Source: Chloroflexota bacterium
GTDB lineage: Bacteria; Chloroflexota; Anaerolineae; Anaerolineales; UBA11858
DNA length: 35,426 bases
Assembly: GCA_018263575.1 (NCBI GenBank)
Contig: JAANWX010000080.1
Location: forward strand, 1-35,426
Reading direction: 5' to 3'
The position numbers and the translations under genes are program-made. Shown here piece by piece: positions 14,948-22,261 of this stretch. The notes below the pieces were generated by a model. The model had not been told where the DNA came from, did not search any database, and was given only the letters and a program-made list of their open reading frames with translations. The stretch's first letter is position 1. Every line of letters starts with the position of its first letter.

Positions 14948-16807
14948 ATGACTCCAATTATTGAAGCGCGGAATATAACCAAACGTTTTCCTGGCGTGTT
15001 GGCTAACGATGATGTTAGCTTTACGCTGAACAAAGGAGAAATTTTAGCCTTTTTGGGCGAGAACGGAGCCGGAAAAAGTACTTTAATGAACATCCTTTAT
15101 GGGCTGTACAGCTCAGATGAAGGAGAAGTAAAAGTGCGCGGCAATTCCGTCGACATCCAAGGCCCCAGCGATGCTATTGAACTTGGCATAGGCATGGTTC
15201 ACCAGCACTTCCAGCTTGTCCCAGTTTTTACAGTAGCAGAAAATATCGTCATGGGGACGGAGCCTACCCAGTTCCCGTTTTCATGGTTCGCCTTTGGCTT
15301 GAGCAGCGGAATTGTGGCTCTGCTTTCTTTTTTAGGAGCCATGATAGGCCTAAACAATGTAGGGCAATGGTTATTGGCCGCCTTAGCCGGAGGTGGGATT
15401 GTAGCAGGTTCTTATCTTTTATTTTATCTTCTAGGTCGGATTAGCAGCCAAAAAGCAGGAGTTTATATTCCCGTAATCTCTGCAATTGGCATTACTGGCG
15501 GCGTGGTTTCGGCTTTGAGCCAAGGAATGCCAGGGCAGATTCCCCTCTACATCATCTTGTCCATACTTTTTGCGGCCGCCTCTTACCCAGCGCTGCGTGT
15601 TTTAGCCACCGCCCTGGATAGGCACACGGCGGCCCGGCGCATCCGCGAGCTATCGGAGCAATATGGGTTGGTCGTGGATCCTAAAGCCCTGATCGAAGAT
15701 ATCCCCGTTGGCATCCAACAACGGGTGGAAATACTCAAAACGCTCTATCGCGAAGCTGATATTCTCATTTTAGATGAGCCTACGGCTGTGCTTACCCCCC
15801 AAGAAACTGAGGAATTATTCGAAATTATCCAAACGTTGGTTGACCGAGGGAAATCTATTATTTTCATTACCCACAAGCTAAAAGAGATCATGAGCTTTGC
15901 TGATCGCGTTGTTGTTCTGCGAGATGGACGGGTTGTGGGTGAGACCACGCCTGAGGAATCGTCTCGAGGAGAATTGGCGGAAATGATGGTGGGGCGTGAG
16001 GTCTCTCTAGTGGTCGATAAAGAACCTGCTGAGGCCAAGGAAGTCGTTTTAGAGGTTGAGGGCATCTCTGCAGAAGACGACCGGCAACAGACCGTTTTAC
16101 GTGATGTCAGTTTATCTGTGCGTTATGGTGAGGTTTTGGGCGTGGCCGGGGTGCAAGGAAATGGTCAAACAGAGTTGGTCGAGGTGCTGACGGGGTTGCG
16201 TACCGCCACAGCGGGGCGTTTCCACATCCTTGACCAGGAGATGACCAACGCTTCCCCCCGCCGCATTACCGAATTGGGTGTGGCCCATGTTCCCGAGGAT
16301 AGGCAGCGAGTTGGTTTGGTTTTGCCATCACCCGTTTTCGATAACCTGCTCTTGAACACCTATTATAAACCTCCCTTTGCCAAAAGAGCTATGCTTCAAT
16401 TTGACGAGATTCATGCCTACGCACATCGCCTGGTTGAAGAATTTGATGTCAGGCCGCCTAATGAGGAATTATTAGTTGAATCCCTTTCCGGCGGCAATCA
16501 ACAGAAAGTTATCGTCGCCCGTGAGTTCTCTCGCCCCATAAAATTACTCATTGCCGCTCAACCTACCCGTGGCTTGGATGTTGGCTCCATCGAATACATT
16601 CACCGCCGTCTCATTGAAAAACGGGATGAGGGCACGGCTGTACTATTGGTCTCGGTAGAACTCGATGAAATCATGGCCCTTTCTGATCGCATTGCCGTGA
16701 TGTACGAAGGTGAAATTGTGGCCACTGTTGACGCGGATAAAGTTACTCGTAGAGAACTTGGCCTGCTTATGGCGGGGTCAAGTCTGGATACACTAAAGGA
16801 GGCATGA
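14948..16807 (+). CDS. BMP-importer ABC ATPase (double NBD) with a four-helix membrane insertion
   Basis: A 619-residue ATPase with two nucleotide-binding domains, as in the YufO/NupO/RbsA-like energisers of BMP-type nucleoside importers, which are usually ~500-520 residues. NBD1 has Walker A GENGAGKST (38-46), Q-loop MVHQHFQLVP, signature-region PVGIQQRVEIL (253-263) and Walker B ILILDEPTAVL. NBD2 has the degenerate GVQGNGQTELVEVL typical of the family, LSGGNQQKVIVAREF and AAQPTRGLDVGSIE. Between NIVMGTEPTQ (~99-108) and LDRHTAARRIREL (~223-235), where relatives have only a few residues, lie ~115 residues with four hydrophobic segments (about 111-134, 138-163, 170-192, 198-222). The frame is uninterrupted. 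The stop lies inside the Shine-Dalgarno-start region of the next gene. The insertion is highly unusual for a cytoplasmic ATPase domain and would tether it to the membrane. Confidence 0.93.
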   Translation: MTPIIEARNITKRFPGVLANDDVSFTLNKGEILAFLGENGAGKSTLMNILYGLYSSDEGEVKVRGNSVDIQGPSDAIELGIGMVHQHFQLVPVFTVAENIVMGTEPTQFPFSWFAFGLSSGIVALLSFLGAMIGLNNVGQWLLAALAGGGIVAGSYLLFYLLGRISSQKAGVYIPVISAIGITGGVVSALSQGMPGQIPLYIILSILFAAASYPALRVLATALDRHTAARRIRELSEQYGLVVDPKALIEDIPVGIQQRVEILKTLYREADILILDEPTAVLTPQETEELFEIIQTLVDRGKSIIFITHKLKEIMSFADRVVVLRDGRVVGETTPEESSRGELAEMMVGREVSLVVDKEPAEAKEVVLEVEGISAEDDRQQTVLRDVSLSVRYGEVLGVAGVQGNGQTELVEVLTGLRTATAGRFHILDQEMTNASPRRITELGVAHVPEDRQRVGLVLPSPVFDNLLLNTYYKPPFAKRAMLQFDEIHAYAHRLVEEFDVRPPNEELLVESLSGGNQQKVIVAREFSRPIKLLIAAQPTRGLDVGSIEYIHRRLIEKRDEGTAVLLVSVELDEIMALSDRIAVMYEGEIVATVDADKVTRRELGLLMAGSSLDTLKEA

Positions 16808-16810
16808 GCC

Positions 16811-18253
16811 TTGACAGAAGAAAAGCAAGGTTTGGGTTTGTTCAAGAGCCGCATAGCCGCTTGGCCATCGTGGGCTAAGTTAGTTTCCGTAGCAGCTTTG
16901 TTGGGCGTCATAGTATTGGTTAGCAAGTGGCTGATTTTACTTTTATTGGTTGCCTTGGGTCTTTGGCCAATTTTGGTTTTATTGGGCCTGGGCATTTTAG
17001 GGGTTGTGTCTACGCGTCACGGGGGATGGCCATGGATGAAGGAATGGTTGGGTACCAAGTTAAAGCCATTGGTCTTGCCAGCTCTTGCTGTTCTGGCAGC
17101 TCTTATCCTTGGTGGTTTTGTGATTATGCTCACCGATAATGCCGCTTATCAAGCAATAGGAGCTGGTCAGGTAGGAAAGGGAATAGGCTTGGCGTTTAAG
17201 AATCTTGTCCGCGCTTATGTTGCCCTCTATCAGGGAGCATTGGGAAGCCCGGCAAGAATTCTATCAGCCATCTTTCGCGGCGCTATAGGTGGAGAAGGCC
17301 TGAAGCCTATTATGGGCGCTGTGCGCGGCCCTAGCGATAGTTTGGTTCAATCTGTACCTTATATTTTTGCTGGGCTAGCTGTGGCTTTGGGGTTTCGTTC
17401 TGGATTGTTCAACATTGGGGCAGAAGGACAAATAGGAGTGGGTTGGCTGGTATCAGTCATAGTTGGCTTTTCATTCCCCTCCTTGCCAGGCATTATCCTT
17501 TTGCCGATGGCTATTATAGCCGGGGCCTTGGCGGCCGGGATATGGGGGGCGTTGGCCGGATTGCTCAAAGCCGAGACGGGAGCCCATGAGGTTATCACCA
17601 CCATTATGTTCAACTATATCTCTTTTCGCTTGAGTGAATGGATATTGTGTGGGCCGCTTGAAAATGTTCAGGGCACTTGTCGGACTAAAGACGTTGTCCC
17701 TGCGGCCTATTTGCCTAAATTTCTAGATCATCCAGTCACCATGCACTGGGGCTTCATCTTGGCCCTCCTAGCCGCTGCGGCTACCGCTTGGTTACTCTTT
17801 AAAACTACCTGGGGGTATGAGATGCGCACCGTGGGCACCAATCCCGATGCCGCTCGTTATGGAGGAATGAACGTCTCTAGAACCTATGTTTTAGCCATGT
17901 TCCTTAGTGGGCTTTTGGCTGGGCTGGCCGGTGTTAGCCAGGGATTAGGATTAACCCATAACATTGCCCTTGGCTTTAGCGCAGGATATGGTTTTGACGC
18001 CATTGCCTTGGCCTTGTTAGGGAAAAGTAACCCGGTGGGTGTGGTTGGCGCTAGTATTCTCTTTGGCGTCTTGCGAGCTGGCGCGGCACGCATGCAATCT
18101 TTGGCTGGAATTCCTACCGAAATCGTGCAAATCGTCCAATCTTTGGTGATTGTCTTCATAGCAGCCCCAGCCATTATTAAGGCTGTCTATCGCCTCAAAG
18201 ATGACGGTGATGAAAGCAGACAGACTGTGTTCTCGCGCGGTTGGGGATCGTAA
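16811..18253 (+). CDS. BMP-importer permease 1 (YufP/NupP-like) with extended N terminus
   Basis: A 480-residue integral membrane permease starting at TTG, with GGAGG eight bases upstream and the preceding ATPase stop three bases away. The conserved core begins around 177 (DSLVQSVPYIFAGLAVALGF, then RSGLFNIGAEGQIGVGWL) and includes the EAA-like coupling region (YEMRTVGTNPDAARYGGMNV). Also visible are GFDAIALALLGKSNPVGVV and ILFGVLRAGAARMQ. Relatives reach the LFNIGAEGQ motif after ~60-80 residues; here there are about 100 extra residues with three or more hydrophobic stretches (~24-72 and ~86-108). It is followed by the second permease after 10 bases. The two permeases form the membrane channel for nucleoside-type substrates. 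Confidence 0.93.
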   Translation: MTEEKQGLGLFKSRIAAWPSWAKLVSVAALLGVIVLVSKWLILLLLVALGLWPILVLLGLGILGVVSTRHGGWPWMKEWLGTKLKPLVLPALAVLAALILGGFVIMLTDNAAYQAIGAGQVGKGIGLAFKNLVRAYVALYQGALGSPARILSAIFRGAIGGEGLKPIMGAVRGPSDSLVQSVPYIFAGLAVALGFRSGLFNIGAEGQIGVGWLVSVIVGFSFPSLPGIILLPMAIIAGALAAGIWGALAGLLKAETGAHEVITTIMFNYISFRLSEWILCGPLENVQGTCRTKDVVPAAYLPKFLDHPVTMHWGFILALLAAAATAWLLFKTTWGYEMRTVGTNPDAARYGGMNVSRTYVLAMFLSGLLAGLAGVSQGLGLTHNIALGFSAGYGFDAIALALLGKSNPVGVVGASILFGVLRAGAARMQSLAGIPTEIVQIVQSLVIVFIAAPAIIKAVYRLKDDGDESRQTVFSRGWGS

Positions 18254-18263
18254 GGAGATATCG

Positions 18264-19538
18264 ATGACAGCACAAGCGCAATCTATAGATATACCAAAAG
18301 CAACTGAACTTAGCCGCAAAGACCTCGTTATTGCCGTGCTTTTCCTCATATTGGGCGGCCTGATCCTTGTCCTGGGCGGATTTGGGACCCAGCCAGGCGA
18401 AAGGGCAATTTTCACCGACCAAATTTTAGGAGATTTGTTTTCTTTAGCCTCCCGTAGCACGCTTTATACCATTGGCAGCATGTCAATACTCATAGGTGGT
18501 TTACGATTAATACGCGCTTTAGATTCCCTTAAGTCTGTCCTCACCTGGGGGGGCATCTTTTTAATGGTGTTTGGCTTTTTGGTGTGGATTACGAGCGGCA
18601 CGAAGCTAAACATCACGGGTATGGTGCAGAGCATGTTGACCGCCGCTACCCCCTTGACCCTGGGCGCCTTGGCTGGCATCCTCTGCGAGCGGGCGGGGAT
18701 TATCAACATAGCCATCGAGGGCATGATGCTTTCCGGAGCCTTTGCCGCTGTGGCCTTTGCCGGGATTTTCAACAACCTATGGCTAGGCTTATTGTGCGCT
18801 AGCTTGGTGGGTGGCCTTATGGCCGCTGTCCACGCCGTGTTATCCATAAAATATAAAGTAGATCAAATCATCTCCGGTACGGTGATCAATATATTGGCCG
18901 CTGGCGCAACCCGCTTTTTGAACTTGCGCCTTCTTGAACCCTCTGGCTTGAGCGCACCCGGACAATTGGGCGCAATACGTATTCCCCTCTTGGCTGATAT
19001 TCCCATTATCGGGCCTATCTTATTTGAAAACTCACCCACTGTTTTCATTATGTTGATTTTAGTGGTGGTCATCAATTATGTCGTTTTCTTCACCCCGTGG
19101 GGATTAAGGATGCGGGCCTGTGGGGAACATCCTCGCGCGGCGGATACAGTTGGCGTGCACGTCAACCTTATGCGTTATGTCAGCGTGACCTTGGGTGGAC
19201 TCATTGCCGGGATCGGGGGCGCCTACTTCTCCCTGGACGTGGTAGGGGCCTTCGAGGATAACATGACCCGTGGGCAGGGCTTTGTCGCCTTGGCGGCTAT
19301 GATTTTCGGAAATTGGAGCCCCGTGGGCGGGTTCCTGGCCGCCCTCCTTTTTGGCTTTGCGGACGCTATTCAAGTGAAAATGCAAATCTTGCGTCCCATT
19401 TTACCCTTCCTGAACGTCTATATCCCCCACGAGTTCTTGCAGACCGCCCCTTATATTCTCACCATCATCGTCGTTGCCGGCGTGGTGGGCCGCTCACGAC
19501 CTCCCGCTGAGGAAGGGAAACCGTATGAAAAACAATAA
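18264..19538 (+). CDS. BMP-importer permease 2 (YufQ/NupQ-like) with extended N terminus
   Basis: A 424-residue integral membrane permease. The ATG at 18264 has AAGGAG seven bases upstream; an in-frame ATG at 18201 lies inside the previous gene and is rejected. The core starts near 124 (MLTAATPLTLGALAGILCER, AGIINIAIEGMMLSGAF) and contains the coupling loop LRMRACGEHPRAADTVGVHV and RGQGFVALAAMIFGNWSPVG. In relatives that core begins within the first ~30 residues. Here it is preceded by ~115 residues containing about three membrane helices (LVIAVLFLILGGLILVLGG, the segment around STLYTIGSMSILIGGLRLI, and LTWGGIFLMVFGFLVWITSG). It is the last gene of the importer operon; the antitoxin-toxin remnant converges on it. 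Confidence 0.93.
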   Translation: MTAQAQSIDIPKATELSRKDLVIAVLFLILGGLILVLGGFGTQPGERAIFTDQILGDLFSLASRSTLYTIGSMSILIGGLRLIRALDSLKSVLTWGGIFLMVFGFLVWITSGTKLNITGMVQSMLTAATPLTLGALAGILCERAGIINIAIEGMMLSGAFAAVAFAGIFNNLWLGLLCASLVGGLMAAVHAVLSIKYKVDQIISGTVINILAAGATRFLNLRLLEPSGLSAPGQLGAIRIPLLADIPIIGPILFENSPTVFIMLILVVVINYVVFFTPWGLRMRACGEHPRAADTVGVHVNLMRYVSVTLGGLIAGIGGAYFSLDVVGAFEDNMTRGQGFVALAAMIFGNWSPVGGFLAALLFGFADAIQVKMQILRPILPFLNVYIPHEFLQTAPYILTIIVVAGVVGRSRPPAEEGKPYEKQ

Positions 19539-19557
19539 AAATGATCTAACCCCATAA

Positions 19558-19629
19558 TTACATCGATTTGATAATACGTTCATATTCGTCGTGTGGGCCA
19601 ATCCAAAACCAGTAAATAGTATCATCATC
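19558..19629 (-). pseudogene. C-terminal remnant of a ParE/RelE-superfamily toxin
   Basis: Directly after the antitoxin stop, another frame reads DDDTIYWFWIGPHDEYERI and ends IKSM before a stop. The DTIYWFWIG...HDEYERI motif is the C-terminal strand and helix of ParE/RelE-like toxins. A stop codon lies just upstream in that frame, and the ~65-residue N-terminal part is missing. It is best read as an internal deletion that removed most of the toxin and left the antitoxin. Confidence 0.6.
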
Positions 19630-19945
19630 GATTCTCGGTTAAAATTATTGGGTTGGCTTTACCTGCCTGGATTTCCGCCAATGCCTCATCCGCTAGTTTC
19701 TCCAGTGCAAGTTGCCCTTCCTCCGATGTTAAGAGATCGTCCCAATATGCGTCAGACTCAGTGGGAGCGCCTCCTAAGTCCGCTTCTTCTTCAAGGAAAT
19801 CATGCTCTGATGCCTGGTATTCTTCAAATGCGAGAAAACGGGCAAATGAAAGAATCTGTGCTTTGCTCTCTGGGGGCAACCTATGTATAATGGCAATAAT
19901 CTTATCTTCGTCCTTTGATAGTAGCTTTCCAGTATGTTCTGTCAT
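19625..19945 (-). CDS. Antitoxin-like protein
   Basis: A 106-residue acidic, mostly helical protein. The start is MTEHTGKLLSKDEDKIIAI; the middle has LPPESKAQILSFARFLAFEE, a segment similar to the dimerising region of antitoxins of the DUF2281/VapB-associated type. The C-terminal half is acidic (LEEEADLGGAPTESDAYW). I assign it as an antitoxin mainly because a toxin-like C-terminal remnant follows its stop in another frame. DNA binding cannot be shown. The toxin is no longer intact, so this would now be an orphan antitoxin. Confidence 0.5.
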   Translation of the reverse strand: MTEHTGKLLSKDEDKIIAIIHRLPPESKAQILSFARFLAFEEYQASEHDFLEEEADLGGAPTESDAYWDDLLTSEEGQLALEKLADEALAEIQAGKANPIILTENR

Positions 19946-20032
19946 GGTTTTTCCTATCGTTAATCGCTAATGGTAATAGTTACTTAGAAATACCTTAACC
20001 GTAAACGGTAGAACCACATTTTAGCGTGGTCA

Positions 20033-20139
20033 ATGTAGGGTGGGTTTTCGCGTAGCCACACGGTGTGCCCCCATTTGGTGTGCCTGAAGAGGTACGATAC
20101 CCGCCACATATGGCAGTAGATGTAACCCGCCCTACATTT
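20033..20139. repeat. Palindromic intergenic repeat, TGTAG...CTACA family, copy B
   Basis: AATGTAGGGTGGGTT (20033-20047) is inverted as AACCCGCCCTACATT (20124-20138). The interior holds TAGCCACACGGTGT and CCCATTTGGTGT, words also found in copy A at 13428-13566. Confidence 0.7.
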
Positions 20140-20159
20140 AGGTTTCTTAAGACATTTTA

Positions 20160-20495
20160 GGGATGGTTCATAAATGTGTAGACACTTTCAAAACTACTAT
20201 GTCACTGCGAAGCGCGTTTTGTGCGCTGTGGCACTAGCCTATGGGCTGTACACCGTAGTCTCCCGGATAACGGAGGGGTATTGCCTTCCGCGGTAACCGT
20301 TCACACCCCTCACCTCAATCCTCTCCCACGGGGAGAGGAGGCTGTCCCCTCTCCTGAGGGAGAGGGCTAGGGTGAGGGCAGGGGCTGAATGGTTACCTTC
20401 CGCGAGATCGCCGCGCTCCACTACGTTCCACTCGCGATGACATCTGGTTACCAAAAAAAGTGTCAATTAATTTCTAGCCTTAAGTGAACCATCCC
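20160..20495. mobile_element. 336-bp MITE-like element with 8-bp target duplication
   Basis: The terminal inverted repeats start GGGATGGTTCA (20160-20170) and end TGAACCATCCC (20485-20495); a further GACACTTT word is inverted about 20 bases inside. The element is flanked by ACATTTTA at 20152-20159 and 20496-20503. There is no coding capacity. Nested inside is a GGTAACCGTTCA / TGAATGGTTACC inverted pair enclosing a CTCTCCC composite repeat, which suggests insertion of one repeat into another. The long target duplication would fit mobilisation by, for example, an IS256-type transposase; this is a guess. Confidence 0.7.
20306..20379. repeat. CTCTCCC/GGGAGAG composite palindromic repeat, copy R1
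   Basis: Two short palindromes (CCTCTCCC with GGGGAGAGG; CCCCTCTCC with GGGAGAGGG) are joined by GAGGCTGTCC and bounded by CCTCACCTCAATCC and GGGCTAGGGTGAGGG. The inverse of the same composite occurs at 21782-21873. Confidence 0.75.
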
Positions 20496-20567
20496 ACATT
20501 TTACCATATTTATATTGCTTGATATTTGTCGCCAAATGTATAGCATTGCTCCACGTGTATTGCTTCA

Positions 20568-21755
20568 TTAATTCGTTGATTTGGCAATATGCCGCTGTTT
20601 TTTATAACAGCCAAACTCCTCCACCGCGTCCACCATAGCCAGCACGTTTTCAGGCGGGACATCGTTCATGATGGTGTGCACGGAAGAGACCAGATAACCG
20701 CCCCCCGGCCCCAGGATGTCTATCACGCGGCGCACTTCTTGCCGGACTTGGTCGGGCGTCCCCTCTGGGAGAATGCGCTGGGTGTCGATACCCCCACATA
20801 GGACGATGTCATCCCCAAAGCGGGTTTTTAGTTCACGCAAATTCGACATCCTCCCCGCCGAGGTTTGGATGGGGTTCAGAATGTCAACGCCGATTTCGAT
20901 GAAGTCTTCGATGAGGGGGAAGACATCCCCGTCAGTGTGGAAGAAGACTTTCGCAGCCGTGCGTTTTTTGATGAAGTCGATAAAGTCTGCATGGATGGGT
21001 TTGAGAATTTCCCGGTACATAGCGGGGGACATGAGCAGGCTTTCCTGCGTTCCGAGGTCATCGCCAATTTTGATGATGTCTACGTTCTCACCCAATGCGG
21101 CCAAGAATGGCCCCATCAACTCTTTGCACTTCTGGGCGATTTTTTCGAGCAGGGCTTTAGCGAAATTCGGGCGCATGGCCAGGTTGAGAAGGAAGACATC
21201 CATGCCCTGCATGGCAAAGGCCCGCTCTAGGGGGAAGAGGAGCCAGGGCGTGGCCATGATCGCGTATTGGTTCTCTTGAGCCAAGGCTTGGGCTTGTGAT
21301 TGAACGTGGGCGATGCGGGTGGGGTCGCTCATGTCTGGCCAACCGGGGTAAGCTTCAATCTCTTCGATAGTGGTCGCATCGGGAAGAGGGTGAATGCCGG
21401 GATACCACTGGCCGGGCTCAACCTCTTTTTGGCCGGACCCCCAGGAGTCGATGCAGGGGCTGTGTGGTTCCCGCTCCCGGTTGCGCTCCAGCGTGGAGGC
21501 CGGTTCCAGGTCACGGACGCCGCGCGCGTCGCTGCGCAAACGCTGCATGGTGGCCTCGTCTATTTTTGCCGTCCCCAGCTCAGGCCATTGGTAGATATAT
21601 TCGTCAGGCGCTTCGATTCCGGCCAGTTCTTTAATCCCCTGGCAGGTTTTCATTTTTATCCCCGTGGCGTTGCTGACGCCTATGATAATGGGGACACGGT
21701 CGGGTTCCTGGTGGTTAAGGGTGGTTAGTACTCGTTCTTTGGGTGTCATGGGCAT
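20568..21755 (-). CDS. URO-D-family methyltransferase-like protein
   Basis: A 395-residue cytoplasmic protein of the uroporphyrinogen decarboxylase superfamily. It starts at the ATG at 21755 (AGGAAG seven bases upstream; another ATG at 21749 is possible). The N terminus MTPKERVLTTLNHQEPDRVP is typical of the corrinoid/methyl-transfer branch (MtaA/CmuA/MtbA-like), not of true HemE. A TIM-barrel follows with FPLERAFAMQGMDVFLLNLA, IDIIKIGDDL-like and GVDILNPIQ segments. The motif VFFHTDGDVFPLIEDFIEIG provides a His and Asp near the barrel mouth. No corrinoid protein or methyl-transfer partner is adjacent, so substrate and activity are unknown. The gene is flanked by inverted copies of a composite repeat (R1 and R2). 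Confidence 0.8.
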   Translation of the reverse strand: MPMTPKERVLTTLNHQEPDRVPIIIGVSNATGIKMKTCQGIKELAGIEAPDEYIYQWPELGTAKIDEATMQRLRSDARGVRDLEPASTLERNREREPHSPCIDSWGSGQKEVEPGQWYPGIHPLPDATTIEEIEAYPGWPDMSDPTRIAHVQSQAQALAQENQYAIMATPWLLFPLERAFAMQGMDVFLLNLAMRPNFAKALLEKIAQKCKELMGPFLAALGENVDIIKIGDDLGTQESLLMSPAMYREILKPIHADFIDFIKKRTAAKVFFHTDGDVFPLIEDFIEIGVDILNPIQTSAGRMSNLRELKTRFGDDIVLCGGIDTQRILPEGTPDQVRQEVRRVIDILGPGGGYLVSSVHTIMNDVPPENVLAMVDAVEEFGCYKKQRHIAKSTN

Positions 21756-21781
21756 TGGTGTCTTCCTTTGTAAACGTTTAT

Positions 21782-21873
21782 CCCTCACCCTAGCCCTCGC
21801 TCTGCGCGCCTGCGGCGTCCCAAGGGGAGAGGGGATAGCCTCCTCTCCCTCTGGGAGAGGATTGAGGTGAGGG
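21782..21873. repeat. CTCTCCC/GGGAGAG composite palindromic repeat, copy R2 (inverted relative to R1)
   Basis: Reading on the - strand gives CCTCACCTCAATCCTCTCCC, then GAGGCTATCC and CCTCTCCC, as in R1. An insertion containing GACGCCGCAGGCGCGCAG precedes GAGGGCTAGGGTGAGGG. The insertion is shared with copy R3 at 26281-26333. Confidence 0.75.
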
Positions 21874-21888
21874 CAGAGGCAGGGTAAC

Positions 21889-22257
21889 CTACTTTTCGAA
21901 CAAGCGGGGTGCTAGTTCTTGTAATTGAAGAAAACTAATTGGTTTGATCATCACCAGGTCGCACTCATCTTGAAGCATGTTTGCCATTTGTGGATCGGCA
22001 GTAGTGAGGATGACTTTTGTCTTTTCTAGGCGTGCTGTGTTTCGTATTTGTCTGAGGAGCTTTTCTCCTGAGATGAAAGGCAAGTGCAGGTCTAATAACA
22101 CTAAATCTGGGGAGGCGGTTTGGAGATGCTGCATGGCTGTTGAGCCATTCGTAATGACCTCAACCTCAAAATTAGCCAGGGAAAGCGATTCTCGGAAAAT
22201 ATTGGCCTGTTTTTTGTCATCTTCAATGATAAGTGCGGCATGGGATGGTGCGTGCAT
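21889..22257 (-). CDS. Single-domain response regulator
   Basis: A 122-residue stand-alone receiver domain: acidic pair in ALIIEDDKKQ, phospho-acceptor Asp in LVLLDLHLPF, Thr in VILTTADP and Lys in VMIKPIS. There is no output domain. It starts four bases after the stop of the upstream histidine kinase and is the last gene of a kinase-kinase-receiver operon, so it is probably phosphorylated by those kinases and acts by protein contact (CheY/Spo0F-like) or as a phosphate sink. Confidence 0.9.
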   Translation of the reverse strand: MHAPSHAALIIEDDKKQANIFRESLSLANFEVEVITNGSTAMQHLQTASPDLVLLDLHLPFISGEKLLRQIRNTARLEKTKVILTTADPQMANMLQDECDLVMIKPISFLQLQELAPRLFEK

Positions 22258-22261
22258 TAGT

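Larger units (their letters stand above)
19946..20567. other. 622-base intergenic region filled with repeats
   Basis: No gene is visible. The region contains palindromic repeat copy B (20033-20139) and a 336-bp MITE-like element with target duplications (20152-20503) that itself carries a CTCTCCC...GGGAGAG composite repeat (20306-20379). The remainder (19946-20032 and 20504-20567) shows nothing I can assign. Confidence 0.7.

Noticed and set aside
18201-18263. Upstream ATG start for the second BMP permease
   Set aside because: It lies inside the preceding permease gene; the ATG at 18264 has a strong AAGGAG and begins the hydrophobic N terminus.
21300-21728. + strand frame of 142 codons within the URO-D-like gene
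   Set aside because: The - strand frame has full family motifs; this is a GC-rich shadow.
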